A stretch of 42,176 bases of DNA. Source: Victivallis vadensis. Lineage in GTDB: Bacteria; Verrucomicrobiota; Lentisphaeria; Victivallales; GWF2-50-93. The stretch is taken from assembly GCA_020718525.1 (NCBI GenBank), contig DYRX01000002.1, positions 1 through 42,176 on the forward strand, read 5' to 3'. Made by a program: the position numbers and the translations under genes. Numbering within the stretch: position 1 is the first letter of the stretch; the number at the start of each line of letters is the position of its first letter. A model generated the notes under the pieces. It was not told the DNA's origin, did no database searches, and saw nothing but the letters and a program-made list of their open reading frames with translations. Below are positions 6,276 through 15,848 of the stretch, piece by piece.

Positions 6276-9200
6276 ATGAAGAATATCTTTCATTTTGCAG
6301 TCTTTGCCATTGCCGTAGTATTGCTTGCAACATCTTCTTCAGCGCAAAGTGGGGCGCCGACCGAATCGGTAAAGCAACTGCCCGATGGAACCATTGTCAG
6401 GAAGGTCAATGGCGGCACAATAACAATGAAACCGGTAAAGAAGGAAAGCCAGCCTGCCGTCCAGCCGGAGGCAAAGACGGAAGACAGATCAGCAAGCACA
6501 GCCGCAGAGGACTACACAAAGGGATTTGAAAAATTTTCGAAACTCGGGCTTCCGGACGTGAGCAGTGCAGTATACGTCAAATTGAATGCACACGGGCTAA
6601 AATTTTATTCTGGAAGAAACAGCATCTACTGGATAAAAGGGGTGAAAGGCAACGCCTGGATGCTCTCTGAAGACAAGAAAGGCAGAAGCAAATTCGTCAC
6701 CGACGAGTCTTCCGTCGTTGAAGTTCTTGACAGCAAGACATACCAGGAGGAGCGGAGCAAAAAAATTCAGGAAGAGGTAAAAAAACAAAAGGAGTCAGGC
6801 AGTGGTCCGGCAGACATGCAGAACATCTTCATGGACTTCTCAGTGGACATGGAGATATCCGGGGACTGGTTCCCTGTCGATCTCAAAGCCGATGTCCAGT
6901 CGGTGACTAACGCGCTCGTGGAGAAAAACGCCCAGACCGAAAAATACCAAAGATTGATTCATTCCAACGAGATGGGACAGCTTTTTCTATTTGCAATCCA
7001 TGTCAGCCAGAAGGGGATGAAAGATGATGCGAACAAAATTGTCTCCCTTCTTTTCGAGAATGCCGGAGGGAGCAAAAATGTCATTCTCGCGGGGCTCAAT
7101 CAGCTCGCAAATTCCCAGTATGATGATGTCTTCCGCACTTATCAGAAGGATGGAGACATCAAAAATTATTCCAATTCCATAGATGCCCTCCTTGCCAAAT
7201 TTCCAGCAGGCTGGCTATATGCGCCCGCGCTGAAAAAACTTAACGGCATCTTGAAAAACCGCATCGCCGCAAAAACGGCGCCGGAACTGACAGGCGAGGG
7301 CATGACCGACGAGGACAAGAAGCTCGCCTCGGAGCTGGCGGATGCCAAGGACAGCGACATGAAGTCCATGAACGGCTATGGCTCAATGATGATGTTCCGT
7401 GGAGCTTACGGTTCAGGGGGACTCTGGATTTTCGGCGACACCGCCAGCAAAGGGAGAAATAACGCCAGAAAAAATGAGGAGCCTGGAGCATTCCAGAAAA
7501 TCCAGATGAGAGGCATGAAGTCTGTGCCACTGCTGATAGCCCTCCTGAAAGACGATTGGCCTACGCAAATTATGGATGATTCAAATTCTCGATTTTCTTT
7601 TTCGGATCTCAGTTCTGTAAGCGAATCGGAGCTGAAAAACATCTATCGTTCAATTTCGCGCCCTCTCACCCGCGGGGAAATCGCACAACAGATGCTGGCG
7701 TCAGCGTTATTGTCAGAAGACGGGGAAAATTCAATGTTCAGGCATTCAATTTACGATGAAGACAACCTGGATGAATTCGCGGAAACATGCCGCGAATGGT
7801 ACATTGCCAACAAGGACAAATCTCAATTTGATCTTGCCAAGAGCTATCTTGAAAATGGGGACGATTTCCAGAAGCAGGAGGCTGTCTCGCGGCTGATCAG
7901 CCTATGCAAAGGCAAAGATGCAAGCCTTGTAGAGGAATATTTTCTGAACGCCGAACAGCCCATGAACAGCATCAATCTTGTCTTCAAGTATGTCGAGGGG
8001 AGAGGTTCCGAGGCAAAACCTTTCGTAGATAAATTCATAAAGCTCATAAAACCTGACAAGGAACAAAACGGAAAAGAAAAAGGGAAGAACGGAAAAAAAA
8101 CGACCGCTGTGATCAAGAAAATAACAGAGGTGCAGGGAAAGGAGTCTGCAACGGAAGCGGCAAAGACTGAGACTCTTGTTGTTGTTGACGGCGTAGAAGC
8201 CATATCGCCTGCGACTCTCGGGGAGCTCGTTAAAGCTGAAGCAGAGGACTCGTTCGATGACGAGTTCTTTATCGAAGATAACGACAGTCAGAACGAATAC
8301 AGGCAGAAGGAGATAGAAGGCGCGGTGAAGCACCTCAACATGCTGGTGTCCAACGAAAATGTCTCCGATATCGTCGCCAAAATAGCCGCATCGGCATCGG
8401 CGGACGATGAAGTCGTCAATTCATATGAGATGCGGACGCTGGCGATGAAAAAACTTAAAAAGGAGCCTATTGACAAGGCTGTCAGCATTGTTTTGGAAGA
8501 GGCGATAAAGAGCAATGCGAAGGAAGCCCGCGTGCGGCTTCTCAACATGCTTCCCGATCTCAACGCAGACGATAAAAGTGCCAGCGTCTATTCGTTCTCC
8601 GCTGTCTTCGGCGATGAGGACGCAGAGGAAGGCGACGGTAAAGCCGTAAAAGAGAAGGCGGATATTTCAAAGACAAGGCATCTGTGGGAAAAGATAATCA
8701 ATGATTTAAAGGATGAAGAACTTGATTCTGCCATTATTGCGGTCGAAATGCTTTACGGAAGCCCTGATGAGACACCTGGGAGAACTGCCTTTTCATATGA
8801 CCGCCGGTTTAAACTTTCCTCCCTGTTGAGCCAGCTTGGTCCTAAATTCAGAGCTTTCGCAGTGGACAGGATGAAACAGCGCATTGCGGGGAAGGTCGAA
8901 AACGAATTGCCGCCGCTTCCTTCCGCAGACAAAGTGGATGACACCAGAAAAAAGGAGATAACCGGGATGCTTATTGGCGCTCCCTCGGAAAATCTTAGAA
9001 AAGTACTAGACGGGCTCAGCTTTGACGAGATGCTTGTTCTTGGAGATCTTGCACAGGACAGCAAGCCGCTCAACGAAAAACTCTTCCCGCTTTCAAATGA
9101 AATAGTCGAAATCAACATGGAATCAAAAACATTGAAAGACGGCGGCAAGATTCTGGCGCTGAAAGGTGGTCAACTGCAGAAAAGCCATGTCCAGATGATT

Positions 9201-9695
9201 CAGGAGCTCTGCCTGACGGCAGTCTCCGCCCTTCCTCCGGAAACTGAATTCAGTATCCGCATCATAAGACGGCCGACATGTAGCGGAACTGAAATTAAAC
9301 TGACAGAGAAAATCCGTGTGCAGAAAGCAAAGGCAGGCGGTGCCGTCCCGCCATCGCCGGAGCGGAAATTCCTCCACGCCAGCGTATATGGAATGCCGGA
9401 TATCCGCGAAAGTAGCGGATGGATGATTAAAGCTGAAGATGCAGGCGGAACTGCCGCAAAGGACGGATCTAAAAGCGAGGAGGATGAACTCCTTGCCGAA
9501 ATGGAAGATGAATTTAGGGACGAGCAGAACGAAGAATACATCAAGTCGCAGAAAAATTTCTGGACGAAAGTAGAGGAATTCTGCAGTCCGAAGTCCATCG
9601 CTCCCAGCGGCGGTGGAATTTACTTCAGCAAAGGCGCAGGCAATTCCGGCTATTTCCGGTCTTATCGCGGCAACAGCCACATTATTTTAGATTGA
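6276..9695 (+). CDS. Large secreted protein of the MoxR operon, possible HEAT-like repeats
   Basis: A 1139-residue protein with a signal peptide (MKNIFHFAVFAIAVVLLATS, cleavage near SSAQ). The early part (about 20-40, LPDGTIVRKVNGGTITMK) looks like a small beta hairpin. Much of the rest is charged and helical. Stretches such as GMKSVPLLIALLKDDWP and LDSAIIAVEMLYGS resemble HEAT-like helices, but I cannot define regular repeats. A low-complexity Lys/Gly segment lies near 600 and an acidic one near 1070. It is probably periplasmic or surface-exposed. It starts 2 bases after the lipoprotein gene and lies 39 bases before moxR, with no terminator seen, so it is co-transcribed. Its HEAT-like character parallels the last gene of the operon (19367-24067). 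No enzyme motif was found. Confidence 0.85.
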   Translation: MKNIFHFAVFAIAVVLLATSSSAQSGAPTESVKQLPDGTIVRKVNGGTITMKPVKKESQPAVQPEAKTEDRSASTAAEDYTKGFEKFSKLGLPDVSSAVYVKLNAHGLKFYSGRNSIYWIKGVKGNAWMLSEDKKGRSKFVTDESSVVEVLDSKTYQEERSKKIQEEVKKQKESGSGPADMQNIFMDFSVDMEISGDWFPVDLKADVQSVTNALVEKNAQTEKYQRLIHSNEMGQLFLFAIHVSQKGMKDDANKIVSLLFENAGGSKNVILAGLNQLANSQYDDVFRTYQKDGDIKNYSNSIDALLAKFPAGWLYAPALKKLNGILKNRIAAKTAPELTGEGMTDEDKKLASELADAKDSDMKSMNGYGSMMMFRGAYGSGGLWIFGDTASKGRNNARKNEEPGAFQKIQMRGMKSVPLLIALLKDDWPTQIMDDSNSRFSFSDLSSVSESELKNIYRSISRPLTRGEIAQQMLASALLSEDGENSMFRHSIYDEDNLDEFAETCREWYIANKDKSQFDLAKSYLENGDDFQKQEAVSRLISLCKGKDASLVEEYFLNAEQPMNSINLVFKYVEGRGSEAKPFVDKFIKLIKPDKEQNGKEKGKNGKKTTAVIKKITEVQGKESATEAAKTETLVVVDGVEAISPATLGELVKAEAEDSFDDEFFIEDNDSQNEYRQKEIEGAVKHLNMLVSNENVSDIVAKIAASASADDEVVNSYEMRTLAMKKLKKEPIDKAVSIVLEEAIKSNAKEARVRLLNMLPDLNADDKSASVYSFSAVFGDEDAEEGDGKAVKEKADISKTRHLWEKIINDLKDEELDSAIIAVEMLYGSPDETPGRTAFSYDRRFKLSSLLSQLGPKFRAFAVDRMKQRIAGKVENELPPLPSADKVDDTRKKEITGMLIGAPSENLRKVLDGLSFDEMLVLGDLAQDSKPLNEKLFPLSNEIVEINMESKTLKDGGKILALKGGQLQKSHVQMIQELCLTAVSALPPETEFSIRIIRRPTCSGTEIKLTEKIRVQKAKAGGAVPPSPERKFLHASVYGMPDIRESSGWMIKAEDAGGTAAKDGSKSEEDELLAEMEDEFRDEQNEEYIKSQKNFWTKVEEFCSPKSIAPSGGGIYFSKGAGNSGYFRSYRGNSHIILD

Positions 9696-9734
9696 ATTTT
9701 CATACCTGGAACACGAACTCATCACGGAGGCTTT

Positions 9735-10714
<980 letters not shown>

Positions 10715-10718
<4 letters not shown>

Positions 10719-11590
10719 GCAGACCTCTCTACAAGTATCTGAAGCCGGAGGATATCCGCAAGCTCTCGAGCTTCGAGTTCGCTCCGAAACTTCTTGTAGA
10801 GGGCTTCTTTGCGGGTCGGCACTGTTCCCGCATGCAGGGGCTTTCAACCGAATTCCGCGACTACCGCCAGTATGTTTCCGGCGATGACATCTCCTTCCTG
10901 GACTGGGGCGTATTTGCAAGGACCGACCGCTATTATGTGAAGACATACGAGCAGGAGACCAACACTGTATGCCATATTTTTCTTGACAGCAGTGCTTCCA
11001 TGGGCTTCGGAACCAAAGCGACAAAGCTCGAGTACGGATCTTTCTTTGCCGCCGCGCTCTGCTATCTTGTCACCAGGGGCGGCAACACTGTCTCCCTGCA
11101 GATATTCGATGACCGCATCAGGAATTTCAATCCGCCGGGAAGCACCCCCTCGCATCTGCACAATCTCCTGCATGTCCTCGAGAAAAACAGACCCGGGAAC
11201 GCCACAAATTTGGGGGAGGCGCTCAGACGCTCATTCCCCCTCCTCCATCGCCGTGGTTCGCTGGTGATAATCTCAGATTTCTTCGACGATCCGGTTGAAA
11301 TATTCTCCGCATTGAACCAGTATGTCCACAGAGGCTTCAAGATCTATCTTTTCCACATACTAGCGCCTGAGGAGCTTGACCTTGGAACAAGAGGACTGCT
11401 CAAATTCGTTGACATGGAGAACGACTCTGCGCTCACGGTCCATACGGACAGCATCAGGCCGCACTACGAAAGGGCTATCGCAGGCCACATTGGAGCGATG
11501 CGCGCGCTTTCATGCAGGAAAAAAGTCGAATATACTTTCGCGACAACAGAGACACATTATTTTTCCCTTTTCGAAAAATTGGTCAAATGA
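10715..11590 (+). CDS. DUF58 protein with von Willebrand A fold (MoxR partner)
   Basis: A 291-residue protein starting at GTG 10715, inside the MoxR stop (GTGA overlap), so translation is probably coupled. The DUF58 signature FRDYRQYVSGDDISFLDW then ARTDRYYVKTYEQET is intact (about 47-82). The VWA metal site DSSAS is at 91-95, with further VWA elements in VIISDFFD. No membrane segment or signal peptide is seen, so it is likely cytoplasmic. It is the standard partner of MoxR in Bat-like operons, and the intact MIDAS suggests metal-dependent binding of a client or of MoxR. The alternative ATG a few bases upstream is out of frame. Confidence 0.95.
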
Positions 11591-11600
11591 GCTGATTCCA

Positions 11601-13625
11601 ATGGAAATAGTATTTCAAAATCCGGGATTTCTGCCCTTTCTCCTGCTTGCGGCGGCGCCACTGATTCTCCATCTTTTCGCGCGCGCCAGACCACCTGTGT
11701 ATATGTTCAGCTCAAACAGCCTTCTGCGGAAAATATTGAAATACAGGATGCGGCTAAAAAAACCGCGCGACATGATTCTCCTCGCTGTCAGGACTCTTCT
11801 TTTCTTTTCGCTTGTCATGCTTTTCCTTCTGCCGCTTCTTTTCATGAACAGCAATTTTGCGGCGCCTTTCGAGAAAAAGACAGTGCTTATTATTGTAGAT
11901 GCGACCGCTTCGACCAGCTATCTCGAGGGAGGGCAGACCCGCTTTGCCGCGGGGTGCGCGGAAGCCTCCGAAATAATTTCCGGGCTTGGTTCCGGCGACA
12001 GGGCCAATGTGATATGGCTGAAATATCAGTCATCGGCAGTCTATCCAGCCCCCGGACCGAACATGAATTTTCTACAGCAGGAGCTTCGCAGAGCCTCTGT
12101 AACTGCCGAGACATCAGACATATCCAGCGCCGTCAGCCTCGCTGTCGGCATGCTTGAAAAAGCAGAAGGGCGCAGGCAGATATGCGTCATTTCCGACTTC
12201 CAGGCGTCTGAATGGGGTGAAATCGCCGTGAAAATTCCGAAAACCGTTGACGTCATGACAATATCCACTGGCAAGACTGCGGCGTCAAACCAGTCTGTCG
12301 CGAGGGTTTTCAGCCGCCCGGCAAGTCCGGTCATTGGCGAAGATCTGACGCTGTTCTGCGAGATTCGCAATTTTTCACCTGAGCCGCGCCAATGCACCGT
12401 CTACTTGAAAACCTCTGAAATCCGCCATGAAAAGGAAATCTCAATACCCGCATGGGGGTCTGCGGTGCCAGGCTTCAAATGCTCATTTAAGAATTCCGGA
12501 ATCGTGCCGTATAAATTTGAAATTGGCGAGGATCTCTTCCCGGACGACAATTCAAGGTGGGGCATTCTAAATGTCAGAAAATTCATCAGCGCCGGCGTAG
12601 CCGCAGGAGACGAGAAAAATCGCTCATGCTGGTACAAGGCATTGAAATCAATCGGATGGATCAAGACGGACACAGTTGATATTGACACTATTGGGAAGTC
12701 GCAGGCTGACATCGTTTTCCTCTCTGCATGGAACGGAGAGAACCCGGAAGCGCTTGCATCTTGCATAGGAGCAGGGCACAACGTCGTATGCTGTCCGGCG
12801 GACGGCGCCGATCTCGCAAAATTCTTCAGCATATTGGTTCCGGGCTCCGCCCCCCGGGATACGAAATTTGCGCTCGAAAGCTCTAAAAAGCCGCGCAAAA
12901 TGAAGCTCGCAAGGCAGGACGCGGAGATATTCTCCCTTTTCGCGACGGGAGAATTTGGAGATCCGCTGAAAGGTAATTTCATGACGAGGCTGAATTTCCC
13001 GCCGCTGGCGCTTCCTCCCACCGGAGATGTCCTTCTCGAATATGACGACGGCATCCCGGCATTGGCATCCTACCGCCATGGCAGAGGCGTTTTTTACTTC
13101 TGGAATATTTTTCTTGGAGAAGAGCGCAGTGACTGGGCTTCGAGTCCGCAGTTTGTGCCCTTTATGGGAGAGCTTGTGATGAACGTCTGCCGCGATCCGC
13201 TGGATCTTCCGGAGAAGACAAGCTTTTCTCCAGGGCAAAAAATGGTGTTTGATCTGAAAGGCGACGAATCAGCCGAAGATCTGTCTCTCGCCGGCGAGGA
13301 TGAAAAAATATTGCCGGTGCATCAGATCCTTTCCGCGGATAAGAGATTTTTTGTCAGCGATCCGGCGGAGGAATGCGGTCTCTACACCTGGAAACACAGG
13401 GACAGCACACTGGGATATTCGACTGTGGATTTCGTGCCGATCGAGTCGGATCTCAGGACACTGCCAGAGCAGACGATAGCAAAAATCGGCGCAATATCAT
13501 CCTCCGGTGGCGGAGGAATAAGGGACTTCGTCCATGGAATTGAAGTCTGGCCGTATTTCCTCCTTTTAGCCGTTCTGCTCATTCTGCTTGAAGGTTCTGT
13601 CGCCTTATGGATGGAGAAAACATGA
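11601..13625 (+). CDS. BatA-like membrane protein with degenerate VWA domain
   Basis: A 674-residue protein. The N-terminal BatA-type double membrane segment (about 9-28 and 57-82, LPFLLLAAAPLILHLFARAR) is followed by a VWA-like domain whose metal site reads DATAS (100-104) rather than DxSxS. A long periplasm-like region follows, and a final helix lies at the C-terminus (YFLLLAVLLILLEG). The frame is open back to 11376, but that part overlaps DUF58 in another frame and has no protein character. The ATG at 11601, 10 bases after the DUF58 stop, begins the classic motif NPGFLPFLLL. Its ribosome site is poor, so translational coupling is likely. Its stop overlaps the next ATG (ATGA at 13622). It probably anchors the MoxR machine to the inner membrane. 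Confidence 0.9.
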   Translation: MEIVFQNPGFLPFLLLAAAPLILHLFARARPPVYMFSSNSLLRKILKYRMRLKKPRDMILLAVRTLLFFSLVMLFLLPLLFMNSNFAAPFEKKTVLIIVDATASTSYLEGGQTRFAAGCAEASEIISGLGSGDRANVIWLKYQSSAVYPAPGPNMNFLQQELRRASVTAETSDISSAVSLAVGMLEKAEGRRQICVISDFQASEWGEIAVKIPKTVDVMTISTGKTAASNQSVARVFSRPASPVIGEDLTLFCEIRNFSPEPRQCTVYLKTSEIRHEKEISIPAWGSAVPGFKCSFKNSGIVPYKFEIGEDLFPDDNSRWGILNVRKFISAGVAAGDEKNRSCWYKALKSIGWIKTDTVDIDTIGKSQADIVFLSAWNGENPEALASCIGAGHNVVCCPADGADLAKFFSILVPGSAPRDTKFALESSKKPRKMKLARQDAEIFSLFATGEFGDPLKGNFMTRLNFPPLALPPTGDVLLEYDDGIPALASYRHGRGVFYFWNIFLGEERSDWASSPQFVPFMGELVMNVCRDPLDLPEKTSFSPGQKMVFDLKGDESAEDLSLAGEDEKILPVHQILSADKRFFVSDPAEECGLYTWKHRDSTLGYSTVDFVPIESDLRTLPEQTIAKIGAISSSGGGGIRDFVHGIEVWPYFLLLAVLLILLEGSVALWMEKT

Positions 13626-15847
13626 ATCCACTGCTTCCATCTGAATATCTGGCGCTCGTCTTTGCCTCAGTACTTGGCGCTGGCACATGGCTTTCATGGA
13701 AATCATCAATTAAAATGCGACCGGGGCTGAGAGTACTCGTGACTGCCCTCAGAATCATTTCCATAGCCTGTCTTGCAGTGATAGCCTTCAATCCAGGAAA
13801 TTGGAAGTCCCCCGGCGAGCAGAAAAAGAAGGAGATCGCCATTCTCGTTGACAGAAGCCGGAGCATGGATGTCAAAGACAGCGGGGCTTCCTCGCGATGG
13901 GCAGAGGCATGCCGTCTCGCCTCCCGGACTACGGAATTCTTGAAAAAACCGGATTGCATCGAGTCCAGAACATATCCATTTGCAGAAGGTCTCGAGAAAT
14001 CCGCCGAAACAGTTTCTGATCTTGGCGGACTCAAGCCTGATGGCACCGGCACAGGAATTCTCAAGTCATGCTCCATGCTCCTTGAAAAATACAGGGGCTC
14101 CGAGAGACAGCTTTCAGCAATAGTCCTGCTTTCTGACGGCAGAAACACCTGCGCCGGAGATTTGAAGGAGACGACACTCGCCCTCCGTTCCGAAGATGTC
14201 AAAGTCCATGCTGTCGCCATTGGCGGCTATGTGCCTCTTAAAAATCTTTCTGTGATACTGCCGAGAAGGCATTATACGGCTTTTCCGGGACAGTCTGTGA
14301 AAATAACCCCAAAAGTCGCGGCGATGAACACAGGTCCACTGCAAGTGGATTTGACGCTCTCTGATCCTGGCGGAAAAGATATTGAAACGAGGAAACTAAG
14401 CTTGGAAGACAATTCATCCGGGACTGTAGAGTTCAGAATAAATTTCGAGAAGCCTGGCTACTTCAGCTACAGATTGACAGCAAGATCAGCGCTTGAAGAA
14501 AGCAACGGGAGCGACAATCATATGGATTTCCATGTGAGCGTCCTTGAAAAGAAGCTTAAGATCATCTACATCGAAGGCATGCCATACTGGGACAGCAAAT
14601 TCCTCGCACAACTCCTGCGCCAGGATTCGAATATCGAACTCACCACAGTACATCGTCTTTCATCGGAACGCTATTACTCAGTCGGAACCGACACTTCCCG
14701 GACAGAAGAGTCGTCTCAGCCGATCTTCCCGGACAGCATCGGCGAACTGCTTGCCTATGATGCCGTTATAATTGGAAAAGGCGCCGAATATTTTCTGAAT
14801 GCATTCCGTGTCACCCTGCTGAAGGAATATATAAGAGATCATGGAGGTGCAGTTCTTTTCGCAAGAGGACGTCCGGCTGAAAGCGAAGTCCCCGGGCTTG
14901 ACAGCATAGAACCTGCAGTCTGGGGCGAGACAATCAGGACTGATTTCTACTGGGAGCCGACGCCTGATGGCGAGGAGACAGGACTTTTCGGAGATCTTCT
15001 TCCCGGCCGCGCCGATCCGATCTGGAAAGAACTGCCGCCGCTGACATCCGCCCTGCAGGTCGTTGAACTCAAGACATTTGCAAAAGTGCTTGCCGTCGGC
15101 ATTCCATCATCGCAGATTGGCGCGTCGCGCATTTCATTCCCCTGCGTGATCAGCAGAAAATATGGCAAAGGAATCGTCATGACTGTGAACTCCGAAGGGC
15201 TCTGGAAATGGGACTTTTTCCCGGTTTCGGAAAAGGCTCAAAAGTTCTATAGGGAATTCTGGATCCAGGCGATACTCTGGATGGCAAGGCATTCAGACTA
15301 TATGCCAGGGCAGGATTATTCACTGAGGCTCGGCAAAAGAAATCTCATGCCATGCGAGCCGCTTATGATCTCGGTCAGCAGACGCCGCGGAAATGATGGT
15401 ACCGCCAAGCTTCCGCTCGTCAAAGTATTCGATGGAGACAAGGAGGTGAAGCAAACGCCGCTTTCAGAAAACGCAGGCTCCGGAGACAGTTTTTCGGCGC
15501 TCGTCACGATGGATTTTCCAGGAGACTACACCGTCGCCCTTGTAACGGAAAAAGGCTGTAGAATAGCCAGGGAGGCATTCAGCGTGGGAAGACTCCCGCT
15601 CGAAAAGGACAATCTCAGCGCAGACGTGAAATTCCTCGAAACGCTTGTCTCTGAAACGGCGGGACGCATGCTGGAGGAAAAAAATCTGGACGAGATTTTT
15701 CACGACGAGTTGAAAGAGACTGCGGCTGGCGCGGAAAGCTCCATGGCAGTCTGGGATCCGCACTGGGACACTTGGACTGTACTGGCGCTGATGCTCCTGG
15801 TTTTATGCGCGGATATTTATCTGAGAAGAAGGAGCGGGCTGTCCTGA
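13622..15847 (+). CDS. Membrane VWA-domain protein with amidotransferase-like region
   Basis: A 741-residue protein with two N-terminal helices (about 8-26 and 37-56), then a VWA domain with intact MIDAS DRSRS (77-81) and ILLSDGRNT. An Ig-like beta region follows. A Rossmann-like segment (KIIYIEGMPYWDSKFLAQLL and later YDAVIIGKGAEYF) is typical of the glutamine-amidotransferase-like fold in this family, with no catalytic Cys seen. A C-terminal helix (TVLALMLLVLCADIYL) ends the protein. The start at 13622 overlaps the stop of the BatA-like gene (ATGA) and has GGAG 6 bases upstream; the ATG at 13607 is less likely. It pairs with the previous gene much as BatA and BatB do, and this one keeps the metal site. 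Confidence 0.9.
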   Translation: MNPLLPSEYLALVFASVLGAGTWLSWKSSIKMRPGLRVLVTALRIISIACLAVIAFNPGNWKSPGEQKKKEIAILVDRSRSMDVKDSGASSRWAEACRLASRTTEFLKKPDCIESRTYPFAEGLEKSAETVSDLGGLKPDGTGTGILKSCSMLLEKYRGSERQLSAIVLLSDGRNTCAGDLKETTLALRSEDVKVHAVAIGGYVPLKNLSVILPRRHYTAFPGQSVKITPKVAAMNTGPLQVDLTLSDPGGKDIETRKLSLEDNSSGTVEFRINFEKPGYFSYRLTARSALEESNGSDNHMDFHVSVLEKKLKIIYIEGMPYWDSKFLAQLLRQDSNIELTTVHRLSSERYYSVGTDTSRTEESSQPIFPDSIGELLAYDAVIIGKGAEYFLNAFRVTLLKEYIRDHGGAVLFARGRPAESEVPGLDSIEPAVWGETIRTDFYWEPTPDGEETGLFGDLLPGRADPIWKELPPLTSALQVVELKTFAKVLAVGIPSSQIGASRISFPCVISRKYGKGIVMTVNSEGLWKWDFFPVSEKAQKFYREFWIQAILWMARHSDYMPGQDYSLRLGKRNLMPCEPLMISVSRRRGNDGTAKLPLVKVFDGDKEVKQTPLSENAGSGDSFSALVTMDFPGDYTVALVTEKGCRIAREAFSVGRLPLEKDNLSADVKFLETLVSETAGRMLEEKNLDEIFHDELKETAAGAESSMAVWDPHWDTWTVLALMLLVLCADIYLRRRSGLS

Positions 15848-15848
15848 C

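Noticed and set aside
11376..11600. Upstream extension of the BatA-like frame
   Set aside because: It lies inside the DUF58 gene in another frame; the BatA motif NPGFLPFLLL begins right after the ATG at 11601.
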